NCBI RefSeq assembly: GCF_902167145.1
Contig: NC_050104.1
Span: forward strand, 13,848,001 to 13,912,000
DNA: 64,000 nt
Reading direction: 5' to 3'
From: Zea mays
Taxonomy: Eukaryota; Streptophyta; Magnoliopsida; Poales; Poaceae
Part shown: positions 20,874-33,459 of the stretch, piece after piece
Numbering within the stretch: position 1 is the stretch's first letter
How the letters are laid out: each line of letters begins with the position of its first letter
Notes under the pieces: model-generated
Seen by the model: only the letters and a program-made list of their open reading frames with translations
Told to the model about the DNA's origin: nothing
Database searches by the model: none
Position numbers and translations under genes: made by a program

Positions 20874-20965
20874 ACCTTCCTCACATTTGGGTGAACATCC
20901 TCATATCCTCAGTCATATGTTGAGTACAACCACTATCCAACACCTAATGATTTTCTGCCACCTTG
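20874..20965 (-). pseudogene. Start of a Copia protease, truncated
   Basis: The minus strand encodes the protease opening: Leu, then the catalytic Asp-Ser-Gly-Cys-Thr-x-His-Met-Thr, then an Arg-Met-Phe-Thr. It is cut at 20873 by the LTR tip. It belongs with the gag piece next to it and is a second copy, distinct from the protease at 33460-33850. Confidence 0.7.
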
Positions 20966-21690
20966 TAATTTACCTACAAAAGAAAATCAATCTCTTTTAG
21001 GTATCCAAATTTGTTTGTGTCCTTGGATGTTAGTGACCAAGGTCTTTGGTACCCAAATGGCTTTCTTTTTGGTACCAACAATTGAAGTGCCAACAAACTT
21101 AGCATGAACACCTTTTGCATTATGTGAAAGAACATAGCAATGCTCAAAACAAGATGAGGATACATTATTGAATTTGGGACAATTCTTCTTGACATGTCCC
21201 TTCTTGTGGAACTTGTGACACACTTTGTCACATTCTTTCAGAAACATGGTCTTTGGCTTAACAAAAGCATTCTTTCCTTTCTTAGGAACAAACCCAAGAC
21301 CCTCAGGATTAAGTGAGCACCATTGGCTTCCCAATATAAAATCCAATTTAGCCTTCCCCACCATAGGCCTTCTCTAAGTCATGAGTTAGAGCATTTACTT
21401 TCCTTACCAAGGCTTCATTCTCAACAATGATTTGTGATTCATCACAACCAATATTACCATTCACAAGAGAAAATTTGCATTTATCACAAATAAAACTAGT
21501 AGGTTGTGGTTCACTTGTAGAACTATCAAGTAAGTCACAAGTGATTCCAACATCCTCGATGACCACCACAACTTCATGCACAAGAGATGGGTTTTGATCC
21601 TCCACAAGCTTCTCACAACTCTCTTTTAGATTGTTGTGGGAGGTCTTGAACTCCTCAAAAGACACTTGAAGGGTTTTGTATAATTTAGAA
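20966..21690 (-). pseudogene. C-terminal gag piece of a Copia element, out of order
   Basis: Minus-strand frames encode a coiled-coil segment ([17 protein letters not shown], then a second helical part ending [11 protein letters not shown]). A zinc-knuckle-like motif follows, with CHKFHKKGHVKKNC at about 21190. Then comes the repeated Trp-Val-Pro-Lys type tail seen in Sirevirus gag. It directly follows RT sequence in the same reading frame, although gag normally lies far upstream of RT. This indicates a rearrangement or the fusion of two elements. Confidence 0.75.
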
Positions 21691-22774
21691 CCTATGATAG
21701 ACTGGTATGCCTTTTGATGAACGGACTTACCTCCTTTGTCGAGGTCCAAGTGTCTGTCAGTTCCCATTGGGGTCTTGGCGAGCTTAGCGTACTTCATCCC
21801 AAGCCTTTCGAGTAAGTCTTGAGTGTACTTCATTTGGGAGATGAACATTACTTCCACAAGTTGCTTCACTTGAAATCCAAGAAAGTAGTTCATCTTGCCC
21901 ATCATCGACATCTCGAATTTCTGCATCATTACCCTGCTAAACTCTTCACAAGACCTTTGATTAGTAGAACCAAATATTATGTCATCAACATATATTTCGC
22001 AAACAAACAAATCACCATTGCAAGTCTTAGTAAAAAGAGTAGGATCCGCTTTCCCATCCTTGAAAGCATTAGATATGAGAAAATCTTTAAGGCATTCATA
22101 CCATTCTCTTGGAGCTTGCTTAAGTCCATAGAGTACCTTAGAGAGCTTGTAAACATGGTCGGGATACCTGTCATCCTCGAAGCCAGGATGTTGTTCTACG
22201 TACACCTCCTCCTTGATTGGTCCGTTGAGGAATGCGCTCTTCACGTCCATTTGAAATAACCTAAAAGAGTGATGAGCAGCATAGGCTAGTAATATACGAA
22301 TTGACTCAAGCCTAGCTACAGGAGCGAAAGTCTCCTCAAAATCCAAACCAGTGACTTGGGCATAACCTTTTGCCATAAGTTGAGCCTTGTTTCTTGTCAC
22401 CACTCTGTGCTAATCTTGTTTGTTGCAGAACATCCACTTGGTTCCCACAACATTTTGCTTTGGGCGTGGCACCAGACTCCACACTTCATTTCTCTTGAAG
22501 TTATTGACCTCCTGCATGGCCAATACCCAGTCCAAATCCTACAAGGATTCTTCTACCCTAAAAGGCACAATAGAAGAAACAAATGAGTAATGTTCACAAA
22601 AATTAGCTAGGGCGTGAACGAGTGGTTACTCCCTTGCTGATGTAAACCAGAATCTGATCTACTAGATGATTCCTTTGGATGGTGGCCTAGACTTGAGTTG
22701 GAGGTGCTTGTTGTACTTCTTACTCTTTATCCTTTTCTTCATGTGCTCCCCCTTGATTCATGCCCGCATCTTGA
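21691..22774 (-). pseudogene. Copia reverse transcriptase fragment, minus strand
   Basis: Encodes NVVGTK-like sequence near 22440, [20 protein letters not shown], the [10 protein letters not shown] block, LYGLKQAP, and the catalytic YVDD in [11 protein letters not shown] (about 21990). It continues to the KTPMGT and SIIGS blocks. There it stops at 21690 without the rest of RT and without RNase H. One stop lies near 22412. It continues the integrase at 31644 across the 22780-31638 insertion; the insertion duplicated GGTAC. Confidence 0.85.
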
Positions 22775-22779
22775 GGTAC

Positions 22780-25700
22780 TGTAAACCCTAAAACTGAGCT
22801 AAGAGTTTGGGTATTCCTTTTATGTCTTTTATGAGGAATAATGCTACAAAGTTGAGTAAACATGAAATAGGAATACCTTCAATCTAGTAGAACAAGTTAT
22901 TCTCCGCAAGAAATTTAAAGAATGCCCTTAAATATATTCAATATAAAGTGACTCTTGGTAAAAGAGAAAACATTGTTTTTCCTAAACAAGTAAGGTAATT
23001 AATATTTTTTTTCTTACTTGGGATTTGATCACACACACTCAAGAGTAATAATTCTTTCAAAATTTAATACGGGTGCATAACATACTTTGAACCTTTAACT
23101 AAACAAAGAAAATAATTAAGATAAATATATATAAGTCAAAAAAATATGTACTTTTCCTTCATGTTTCTATTCTATTTGTTGCATTTAGATTAGAATTTGA
23201 AACCCATATTCAAATCTAAATTTTGAAGATGGGAATAAAAATAGAAAAGAAAACAGAAATAAAAGAAAAACTTAACTGTTGTCGCTTGGGCCGAAATGCG
23301 ACCTGGTCGGCCCATCTCCGCGAGCTCTCTTCCGCGCGGCCCAGCCAATATCCGCAATCTTTCTTTTTTTTATATATACCTTGGGTCGCTGGCACGGTTG
23401 GCCGGGCGCATCAGTTCCTCCTCAGTGCGTGCGCGCCACGACCACTGATGAACGGGTCCCAGTGGTCAAGCCAGATCTTTCTTCCTCCTCGGGTCGTTGT
23501 GCCAGAAGCCGTCTTCCCCACGACAGATCGCATGCAAGCTTCAAATCTGCTGTAACAACCTTGACCAAGTTTTCCGCCACTCGAAAATCCTCCCTGTACT
23601 ATATAAACGGACCCCCCTTGCACCTTCTCGTCTGACCAAGACAGCCATGCCCTCCTGCGTACTGACCGCACCGTGGAGTGGACTCGAGAGAGATTCTGAC
23701 GCCGCTAGACTTAGATGCTGCCGTCGTTCTGCCGCTGCAGTCCTCATGTGGCCAGTACCTCGCCCTCGGTATAAGCCGGCCCTGGCGCAACCAATTGTTA
23801 TACCAGGTGCATCTCGCCGTGGGCGGAACCGTGGCGTACCATCGCTCGGGCTCTTGGGCAGAGAACTTCGCCGAACCCCAGTGATTTGCTCGTGGACATC
23901 TCGGATGGAGAAACTACCTTGGCTCGCCCGGATTTCTTGACGGAGTTGGTGCCCCGCCATTGACCCGCTGTGCCGTGTGGGCAACATCGCTACCGCCACC
24001 CTATCCAAGTAAGCCCCACCATAATCAGTTCAATATGCTCCGTAGAACGTGTACTACCTATCGGCACTGGGAATCGTGCTCTGGGGCGTTGGGCGCGTGC
24101 TCACCGGCGCGGTGCCCCTGCGCCTTCGCTGGGTACGGGTACGGCCAAGGGAGGAACAAAGTGGTCTGGCCGTTGGATCATCGGTATTTGGCTAGGATTA
24201 GATCTAGCTCGTATTGGCCTTCAACCGTTGATCATGCGTTTAATGGCCCAGATCAAATCCTGGCGCATCCCTTCAAATCATTAAATCTGGACCGTCGATC
24301 CTCAATCCGGTGGCCCAGAAAACCTACTGGTTCAGTGTGTGGCTGAACTAATCCTAGCCCTCGGTTTCTAATCCTGTGGCTCGGATCCTAGCGTACCCCT
24401 TCGGCCGTGGTAAATGCTAAAAGAACCCCTTCTGTTTTTCATATTCAACCCGCCGTCCATGCGGATTGGCTCTGAGTCTGGGATTTATTGCACCAAGGCC
24501 CTTGGACGTTTTGGTAATAGTGCGCTCGGTCCAGATAATTAGAAAATCAAATAAATTCATTAGGAAAATACTTTTTAGTGTAAAAATAAATGCTAGAACT
24601 TGTTTAATTCATAGAAAATTCATATGAAGTCCAAATTAATCCATTCCAATTCCTATAATCCTATAATAATGTTGTTTATTACCCTGTATCTTTGTTTTGA
24701 CATGAAAATGGTATTAAAATTTATCTCTTAATTAATCTCGTATCAAATACATAAAACCTTAGGAAATTCATAACTTAATAACCGTAGCTCCGAATTTAGT
24801 GATTCTTGTTCCTACGATCTCGTAGCAACGCGTAGATTATTATTACATAGTTTATTCTTATGTTTGGTGTGATGTTAATTTTGTATATACCATGTTTGTC
24901 TGTATTGCTACGTTTAGCAGTGAGGACACGTGTCACCTGAAGATCATCCTGGTACCTGGAATCTCAAGTCCCAAGCAAGTTGTGCCCTTGATCACTTCTT
25001 TTTACCTACTCATGTTCTGATTAATCATAATGATCTGCATAGGTTAATTTTGATGGGACCCAATAGGTTACCCTAGTTTGATTATCTTTATACCTTGTTT
25101 ACCACTGAACTTTTTGGGTAGTGCTTGCTAGTGCTTTATGTGGTTTTGGTTATGAAGATACATTATTCATGATCACACTTTTATTATCTGGTTATTATCA
25201 CTGTTCATGATAAGATCATTATGTTAATTGGAACATGGAGCGACCACCCGGGAAAACAGTGCTACCACAAGGGTTTACTGGGACGCCCTTGGCTGATTAA
25301 TTAGGAAAGCTAGTGGAGGACTACCTTACCCGAAAGGGGCAAGGGCAGTAGGGGAGTGGTCAGTGCAGGGAGGCCCTCGGGAGGATTTTTGCTGCGATGG
25401 CGGTCCTGCAAGGGATTCCTGCATTGGAGCTTCCTATAAACTATAGCGGGTTTTCTGAAGCTAGTGGAACTTTGTAAAGGCCTCGTAGTGTTACCCTGCC
25501 TCGCCTCCTCGGTAGAGGTGTATGGGAAGTCGCGATCCCTTGGCAGATGGGTAACATGACTTGTGGGTAAAGATGCGCAACCTCTGCAGAGTGTAAAACT
25601 GGTATACTAGCCGTGCTCACGGTCATGAGCAGCTCGGACCCTCACATGATTAATCTATGGAACTTAAATTCAATTTGTCATATGCATTGCATCGCAGGTG

Positions 25701-26207
25701 ATGTTGTTACTTCTGTTCTACTATTTAATTGGGTTGGTATTTACTTATACTTAGTAATGGCTAATAAAATTTTGACCAACTTTAAAAGCAATGCTCAGCT
25801 TCAACCATCCTCTTTGGTAAGCCTTACACTTCACATGAGCTCCCACCTTTGGCGAGTTCATACACATTATTCCCCACAACTTGTTGAGCGATGAACGTAT
25901 GTGAGCTCACTCTTGCTGTCTCACACCCCCACAGGTCAAGAACATGTACCGCAGGATGAGGCGCTTGGAGGATGCTGCGATGTGTTCGTGAGAGGTCTAG
26001 GTCGTCGTCTCCCAGTCAACTTTGGGTTGCTGGACCGTTGTCTCCTTATAATGTAAATATTTATTTTGTATAGAACTCCTGTTATATATAAAGATGTGAC
26101 ATTCGATCCTGTGCCACTATACATCATATGTGTGAGACTTGGTCCCAGCATATCTGGTGTTTATGTTCGCGCCCGGGTCTTGGTGCCCCTAAAACCCGGG
26201 TGTGACA
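22780..26207 (+). repeat. 5' LTR of the non-autonomous gypsy element
   Basis: Starts TGTAAACCC and ends GGGTGTGACA. TATA box TATATAAA is at 23600-23607. GC-rich around 23290-24420 and AT-rich elsewhere. Open frames inside it are repeated unchanged in the 3' LTR and are not genes. Confidence 0.93.
23600..23607 (+). promoter_or_regulatory. TATA box in 5' LTR
   Basis: TATATAAA in CCCTGTACTATATAAACGG. The same box is at 29031-29038 in the 3' LTR. Confidence 0.65.
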
Positions 26208-26211
26208 GAAG

Positions 26212-26222
26212 TGGTATCAGAG
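26212..26222 (+). other. Primer binding site, tRNA-Met
   Basis: TGGTATCAGAG follows the LTR end after four bases (GAAG), the usual spacing for Tekay/Del-type gypsy elements. Confidence 0.85.
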
Positions 26223-27932
26223 GAATGTTGACTGTAGGACGAAACCTAGATAGAACTGGACAACCATTATCTACTTACCTTTACTACTCTGATTCTTTCT
26301 AAACTTTTCATCTATTTCCGCTTACTCTGATTATTCTTACCTTTTCATTCTAAAGACAAATGTGGATTTCACACTTTGAAGTCCTGTATCTAAAGTAACT
26401 TTTAGGAATAGGAGACCTACTCCTAGGAACAAAAAAAACTATTTTTATGGGTATCTACACGCTTGAGTGCTTGTTCTTATGATACTTGTTTGATTTGGAT
26501 CTTTGATTGAGTGTGATGAGTTGTGGAGTAATGTCTACAATTACATCTGCATATACGTATAGACATAAATATAAATAAATGGAATTCATAAGATAACTAA
26601 ACAACTTAGATTATCCTTCATTAAAGTGTATTGATTTCATATATATTCCTCTTATCTTAAAAGACTCTCTCTCATCTTAATAGATCCATCTTATCTTAAA
26701 AGATACTCTCTTACCTTAATAGACTCATCTTATTTCAAAAGGATTTTCATCTTATCCTAATCGACCTAACCAATCTCAAAAGATTCTATCTTATTCTTAG
26801 AGACTCACCTTGTCATAATAAGCATACCTATCCCCACCGCTTTGCTTATCTCATAATAGTGTAACACACATGATCTATTCCATAATAAATTAAGTAGATC
26901 TTATCTGATTACACCAATTTAATTATGATCCCATCTAATTTGATCAGATCTAACCTAATGGACAAACATGTTAGAGAATACTGGTAAAATACGATTGGAT
27001 CCTACCCTTATAAATATGTTTTAATCCAAGTTGGACTAAGATTCCAATTTAGACTAGACCACACACAACAACCTGGCCATATGCAACTACCTTAACCATC
27101 CGTGGTTGCATAATCCCTCTGTTTTAATTTAAACAGAACTTCTGATCTACCTACCCATATAATCCATCCCATCTTAAAGGATTCTAACACATATTAGTAA
27201 TGCATATCCTATCCTGGTAGATCTATCTAACTTAAACTAGTCTAAATCTAGTTATATCCAAACTAACCTAGACCCTACTTAATCTAATATGGTCTAATCT
27301 ATGTTACAAGTATTAACTAAACCATATTCCTATAAATGGGTTTAAACCTAAATTGGTATCTTTGACCCACTCGTCCGTAAAACCACGACCTCGCCTATGT
27401 TATAGGTTGCCCAACCCATTTATCTTACAAGCAAAAAAAACTTGGTTCAATCTACCCACCCCATGTACCCACACCTATCTCAACTATGTCCCTAGTTATG
27501 GTAACACCAATACCCATTATCCATGATGATGATAACACCAAACTTGACCGATATAACAGGTTACATAACTTATCCAACCAATCTAAAAGCAAAACAACAA
27601 GACATACTCTGTTTAAACTTATTTAACTCATAACCACATATTAACCTATTTTGTTTACCTAAGAATCTACCTTCACTACACCTCCCAAATTCGGATAACA
27701 GCTTCAAGAACGAAGATTGAAGATGATCGACCTCATCAAATCAAGGAAGGATAAGATTCAAGCCAGATCTTCAAAGGAATCAAGATCCACAATCCTGGAT
27801 GGAGTATTTCCTTACCATATCCTTTCTTGCCCAAACCTATCTATGCTTCAAAGGCATCTTCTATCCTACATAATAAAGTGGACATACATATATACACCCA
27901 TGCTTTCCTAACCACGAGCTCCACCAAGCTAC

Positions 27933-27996
<64 letters not shown>

Positions 27997-28197
27997 TAAT
28001 GCTATTTGTAAGATCTAAATATTACTTTAGTTAGTAAATGGTATGATACTATTTCAGGAGGAATAATAAGGTCTAATTGACCCCATGTGTTGCTAATAAG
28101 GTATGCATCATGCTGAGATTTTTGTGTGTGCATATGTGTTGAGACAATATGAGTATACATCCCTTTTCTTACAAATCTCGAGGACGAGATTTCTGTT
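26223..28197 (+). other. Non-coding internal region of the non-autonomous element
   Basis: AT-rich, without gag, protease, RT or integrase motifs in any frame. Irregular repeats of CATCTTATCTTAAAAGA occur at about 26640-26830. A microsatellite lies at 27934-27993. Confidence 0.75.
27934..27993. repeat. (AT)n microsatellite
   Basis: About 28 uninterrupted AT dinucleotides, within the internal region of the LTR element. Confidence 0.95.
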
Positions 28198-28212
28198 AAG
28201 GGGGGTAGGATT
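28198..28212 (+). other. Polypurine tract of the non-autonomous element
   Basis: AAGGGGGGTAGGATT directly before the 3' LTR. Confidence 0.75.
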
Positions 28213-31200
28213 TGTAAACCCTAAAACTGAGCTAAGAGTTTGGGTATTCCTTTTATGTCTTTTATGAGGAATAATGCTACAAAGTTGAGTAAACATGAAA
28301 TAGGAATACCTTCAATCTAGTAGAACAAGTTATTCTCCGCAAGAAATTTAAAGAATGCCCTTAAATATATTCAATATAAAGTGACTCTTGGTAAAAGAGA
28401 AAACATTGTTTTTCCTAAACAAGTAAGGTAATTAATATTTTTTTTTCTTACTTGGGATTTGATCACACACACTCAAGAGTAATAATTCTCTCAAAATTTA
28501 ATACGGGTGCATAACATACTTTGAACCTTTAACTAAACAAAGAAAATAATTAAGATAAATATATATAAGTCAAAAAATATGTACTTTTCCTTCATGTTTC
28601 TATTCTATTTGTTGCATTTAGATTAGAATTTGAAACCCATATTCAAATCTAAATTTTGAAGATGGGAATAAAAATAGAAAAGAAAACAGAAATAAAAGAA
28701 AAACTTAACTGTTGTCGCTTGGGCCGAAATGCGACCTGGTCGGCCCATCTCCGCGAGCTCTCTTCCGCGTGGCCCAGCCAATATCCGCAATCTTTCTTTT
28801 TTTTATATACCTTGGGTCGCTGGCACGGTTGGTCGGGCGCATCAGTTCCTCCTCAGTGCGTGCGCGCCACGACCACTGATGAACGGGTCCCAGTGGTCAA
28901 GCCAGATCTTTCTTCCTCCTCGGGTCGTTGTGCCAGAAGCCGTCTTCCCCGCGACAGATCGCATGCAAGCTTCAAATCTGCTGTAACAACCTTGACCAAG
29001 TTTTCCGCCACTCGGAAATCCTCCCTGTACTATATAAACGGACCCCCCTTGCACCTTCTCGTCTGACCAAGACAGCCATGCCCTCCTGCGTACTGACCGC
29101 ACCGTGGAGTGGACTCGAGAGAGATTCTGACGCCGCTAGACTTAGATGCTGCCGTCGTTCTGCCGCTGCAGTCCTCATGTGGCCAGTACCTCGCCCTCGG
29201 TATAAGCCGGCCCTGGCGCAACCAATTGTTATACCAGGTGCATCTCGCCGTGGGCGGAACCGTGGCGTACCATCGCTCGGGCTCTTGGGCAGAGAACTTC
29301 GCCGAACCCCAGTGATTTGCTCGTGGACATCTCGGATGGAGAAACTACCTTGGCTCGCCCGGATTTCTTGACGGAGTTGGTGCCCCGCCGTTGACCCGCT
29401 GTGCCGTGTGGGCAACATCGCTACCGCCACCCTATCCAAGTAAGCCCCACCGTAATCAGTTCAATATGCTCCGTAGAACGTGTACTACCTATCGGCACTG
29501 GGAATCGTGCTCTGGGGCGTTGGGCGCGTGCTCACCGGCGCGGTGCCCCTGCGCCTTCGCTGGGTACGGGTACGGCCAAGGGAGGAACAAAGTGGTCTGG
29601 CCGTTGGATCATCGGTATTTGGCTAGGATTAGATCTAGCTCGTATTGGCCTTCAACCGTTGATCATGCGTTTAATGGCCCAGATCAAATCCTGGCGCATC
29701 CCTTCAAATCATTAAATCTGGACCGTCGATCCTCAATCCGGTGGCCCAGAAAACCTACTGGTTCAGTGTGTGGCTGAACTAATCCTAGCCCTCGGTTTCT
29801 AATCCTGTGGCTCGGATCCTAGCGTACCCCTTCGGCCGTGGTAAATGCTAAAAGAACCCCTTCTGTTTTTCATATTCAACCCGCCGTCCATGCGGATTGG
29901 CTCTGAGTCTGGGATTTATTGCACCAAGGCCCTTGGACGTTTTGGTAATAGTGCGCTCGGTCCAGATAATTAGAAAATCAAATAAATTCATTAGGAAAAT
30001 ACTTTTTAGTGTAAAAATAAATGCTAGAACTTGTTTAATTCATAGAAAATTCATATGAAGTCCAAATTAATCCATTCCAATTCCTATAATCCTATAATAA
30101 TGTTGTTTATTACCCTGTATCTTTGTTTTGACATGAAAATGGTATTAAAATTTATCTCTTAATTAATCTCGTATCAAATACATAAAACCTTAGGAAATTC
30201 ATAACTTAATAACCGTAGCTCCGAATTTAGTGATTCTTGTTCCTACGATCTCGTAGCAACGCGTAGATTATTATTACATAGTTTATTCTTATGTTTGGTG
30301 TGATGTTAATTTTGTATATACCATGTTTGTCTGTATTGCTACGTTTAGCAGTGAGGACACGTGTCACCTGAAGATCATCCTGGTACCTGGAATCTCAAGT
30401 CCCAGGCAAGTTGTGCCCTTGATCACTTCTTTTTACCTACTCATGTTCTGATTAATCATAATGATCTGCATAGGTTAATTTTGATGGGACCCAATAGGTT
30501 ACCCTAGTTTGATTATCTTTATACCTTGTTTACCACTGAACTTTTTGGGTAGTGCTTGCTAGTGCTCTATGTGGTTTTGGGTATGAAGATACATTATTCA
30601 TGATCACACTTTTATTATCTGGTTATTATCACTGTTCATGATAAGATCATTATGTTAATTGGAACATGGAGCGACCACCCGGGAAAACAGTGCTACCACA
30701 AGGGTTTACTGGGACGCCCTTGGCTGATTAATTAGGAAAGCTAGTGGAGGACTACCTTACCCGAAAGGGGCAAGGGCAGTAGGGGAGTGGTCAGTGCAGG
30801 GAGGCCCTCGGGAGGATTTTTGCTGCGATGGCGGTCCTGCAAGGGATTCCTGCATTGGAGCTTCCTATAAACTATAGCGGGTTTTCTGAAGCTAGTGGAA
30901 CTTTGTAAAGGCCTCGTAGTGTTACCCTGCCTCGCCTCCTCGGTAGAGGTGTATGGGAAGTCGCGATCCCTTGGCAGATGGGTAACATGACTTGTGGGTA
31001 AAGATGCGCAACCTCTGCAGAGTGTAAAACTGGTATACTAGTCGTGCTCACGGTCATGAGCAGCTCGGACCCTCACATGATTAATCTATGGAACTTAAAT
31101 TCAATTTGTCATATGCATTGCATCGCAGGTGATGTTGTTACTTCTGTTCTACTATTTAATTGGGTTGGTATTTACTTATACTTAGTAATGGCTAATAAAA

Positions 31201-31638
31201 TTTTGACCAACTTTAAAAGCAATGCTCAGCTTCAACCATCCTCTTTGGTAAGCCTTACACTTCACATGAGCTCCCACCTTTGGCGAGTTCATACACATTA
31301 TTCCCCACAACTTGTTGAGCGATGAACGTATGTGAGCTCACTCTTGCTGTCTCACACCCCCACAGGTCAAGAACAAGTACCGCAGGATGAGGCGCTTGGA
31401 GGATGCTGCGATGTGTTCGTGAGAGGTCTAGGCCGTCGTCTCCCAGTCAACTTTGGGTTGCTGGACCGTTGTCTCCTTATAATGTAAATATTTATTTTGT
31501 ATAGAACTCCTGTTATATATAAAGATGTGACATTCGATCCTGTGCCACTATACATCATATGTGTGAGACTTGGTCCCAGCATATCTGGTGTTTATGTTCG
31601 CGCCCGGGTCTTGGTGCCCCTAAAACCCGGGTGTGACA
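28213..31638 (+). repeat. 3' LTR of the non-autonomous gypsy element
   Basis: Nearly identical to 22780-26207. Differences seen include C/T at 28769, A/G at 28951 and T/A near 31376. Most are transitions. Confidence 0.93.
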
Positions 31639-31643
31639 GGTAC

Positions 31644-32476
31644 CTGCTCCTCATCGTGAGTTGGGGGTTGCACCAGTGTTGGGGAAGATGATTGATCCTG
31701 TTCTTGTTGTTCTTGAGGTCGCACATCACCTATTGTTATAGTTCTCATTGCGGTCGTTGGAACTTCATCTTCATCTATATCATCAAGATCAACTTGCTCT
31801 CTTGGAGAGCCACTAGTCTCATTAAATACAGCGTCACTAGTGACTTCAACTAAACCCGAAGATTTGTTGAAGACCCTATATGCCTTTGTATTTGAATCAT
31901 AACCAAGTAAAAACCCTTCTACAACTTTGGGAGCAAACTTTGAATGTCTATCTCTTTTAACTAAGATGTAGCATTTGCTTTCAAAGACACGAAAGTATGA
32001 CACATTGGGTTTGTTACCGGTTAGAAGCTCGTAGGACGTCTTCTTGAGGAGGCGATGAAGATAGAGCCGGTTTATGGCATGACAAGCTATATTTACAGTT
32101 TCCGACCAAAACCACTCAGGCCTCTTGTACTCTCCAAGCATTGTCCTCGCCATGTCGATGAGTGTCCTGTTCTTACTTTCTACTACACCATTTTGTTGTG
32201 GCATGTAGGGAGCAGAGAACTCATGCTTGATGCCTTCCTCCTCAAGATATTCTTCCACTTGAAGGTTCTTGAATTCAGATTCATTATCGCTCCTGATATT
32301 CTTCACCTTGAGCTCAAACTCATTTTGGGCTCTTTTTAGGAAGCGCTTTAATGTACTTTGGGTTTCTGATTTATCCTAAAAAAAGAATACCCAAGTGAAG
32401 CGGGAAAAATCATCAACAATTACAAGACCATACTTACTTTCCCCGATGCTAAGATAAGCAACGAGCCCGAAGAGAA
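31644..32476 (-). pseudogene. Copia integrase, C-terminal part, minus strand
   Basis: Encodes the second and third catalytic positions of the core (Asp in RSDNESEF; Glu-containing GVVESKNRT, where the usual ERKN reads ESKN) and the [17 protein letters not shown] block. An acidic linker follows, running up to the insertion at 31638. The frame is open from about 32306 to the insertion. It joins to RT at 22774. Confidence 0.87.
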
Positions 32477-33214
32477 TAGGAATGGCAATGGGTCGGGTTC
32501 GGATCGGGTAGAGTAAATACCCGTCCGCGACCATACCTGTGGGGATTATCCATATCCGTCCATGACTATACCCACGGGTAAAATTTTGTACCCGTGCCCG
32601 TACCCATCGGGTATCGGGCGGATATTGGGTATCCGTCGGGTATAGCAGCTTGGTGCATTCTCCCTAAATGAAGTCTAATGTAGTTCTGAGCGTCGCACAT
32701 CGCCATGATCACCGGAGGCACATAATGTTGTTGCACAGTGCAGTTGTGTAGATGTAGCCCTGGGCATGTGTTGCTAATGTTTTTTTGTTAATAAACTTTC
32801 AACTCATCAAAATCGGAGAGTAGCTAGCATAGTCGTCTGGTGTATTAACACTCTCTTAGCTCAAGTACTTGTACTAGATAGCACTGGTACTACGTACTAG
32901 CACTTTATCAAACGTACTGGCACTAGTACTAGAACCAGATCAGAAGCATTAGCAGACAGGGAAGGATGGCAGTAGGATGAGCTGTCGAGGGTGGACGGCT
33001 AGCTAGCGTACTGGTAGGTTGAAAAATCTAAAATCACTATTTTCGGATATCCGTCGGGTACCCGTGGGTAAGAAATCAAATCCGTACCCGACTCGTAATA
33101 AAATCGGGTCGGGTACGGGTAAAACCCACAGATCAAATTTCGTGCCCGAACCCATACCCGACAGGTCGGATATCCGACGGATATCCGAACCCGCAGGTAA
33201 AATTGCCATCCCTA
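32477..33214. mobile_element. 738-bp non-autonomous hAT-type element
   Basis: Flanked by a perfect 8-bp duplication GAAGAGAA (32469-32476 and 33215-33222), the size produced by hAT transposases. The ends are inverted: TAGGAATGGCAAT at the left and the inverse of TAGGGATGGCAAT at the right. Both ends are rich in CGGGTA/TACCCG words that form longer imperfect subterminal inverted repeats (about 200 bp each side). There is no transposase. Removing it rejoins the Copia integrase frame. Confidence 0.9.
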
Positions 33215-33222
33215 GAAGAGAA

Positions 33223-33459
33223 CCGTATGGAGGAGTTCCAGTGGTCTTGACGTTGTCATCATGTTCTTGCTTAGATGAGTAGTTCCCACATGCTTCCCTG
33301 CCTAGCATGCTGTACAAGGTCTGTCTTTCTCAAAACAGACATTGGTTAATCCTAACAAATGTTCTCCCTTTAGAAGCTTATGAAGATTCTTCATTCCAAC
33401 AAATGCTAGACGACGGTGCTAGAGTTAGCCCATATTAGTCTTAGCGATTAAACATGCAT
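33223..33459 (-). pseudogene. Copia integrase, N-terminal part, minus strand
   Basis: Encodes the pre-integrase zinc domain ([20 protein letters not shown]) with stops and a frameshift. The stretch corresponding to HMDLFG, which carries the first catalytic Asp, reads HTVLFG, so that Asp seems lost. Confidence 0.75.

Larger units (their letters stand above)
22780..31638 (+). mobile_element. Young non-autonomous gypsy-type LTR element without coding capacity
   Basis: Flanked by the 5-bp duplication GGTAC (22775-22779 and 31639-31643). LTRs are 22780-26207 and 28213-31638, about 3.43 kb each. The internal part is 2,005 bp and has no gag or pol. A tRNA-Met primer site follows the 5' LTR and a polypurine tract precedes the 3' LTR, so it could be moved by enzymes of a relative. 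The context of the polypurine tract (CTCGAGGACGAGATTT then AAGGGGGG) is that of Tekay/Del chromoviruses. By eye I count about 13 substitutions and a few single-base or dinucleotide indels between the LTRs, near 0.4%, indicating a very recent insertion. Confidence 0.93.

Noticed and set aside
23223..24346. Cluster of overlapping open frames in GC-rich DNA, repeated at 28656-29777
   Set aside because: They lie inside the two LTRs of one element, occur on both strands, and have no recognised domain. GC-rich LTR sequence explains them.
27934..27993. (AT)n run as an origin or regulatory element
   Set aside because: A simple microsatellite inside a transposon; nothing else supports a function.
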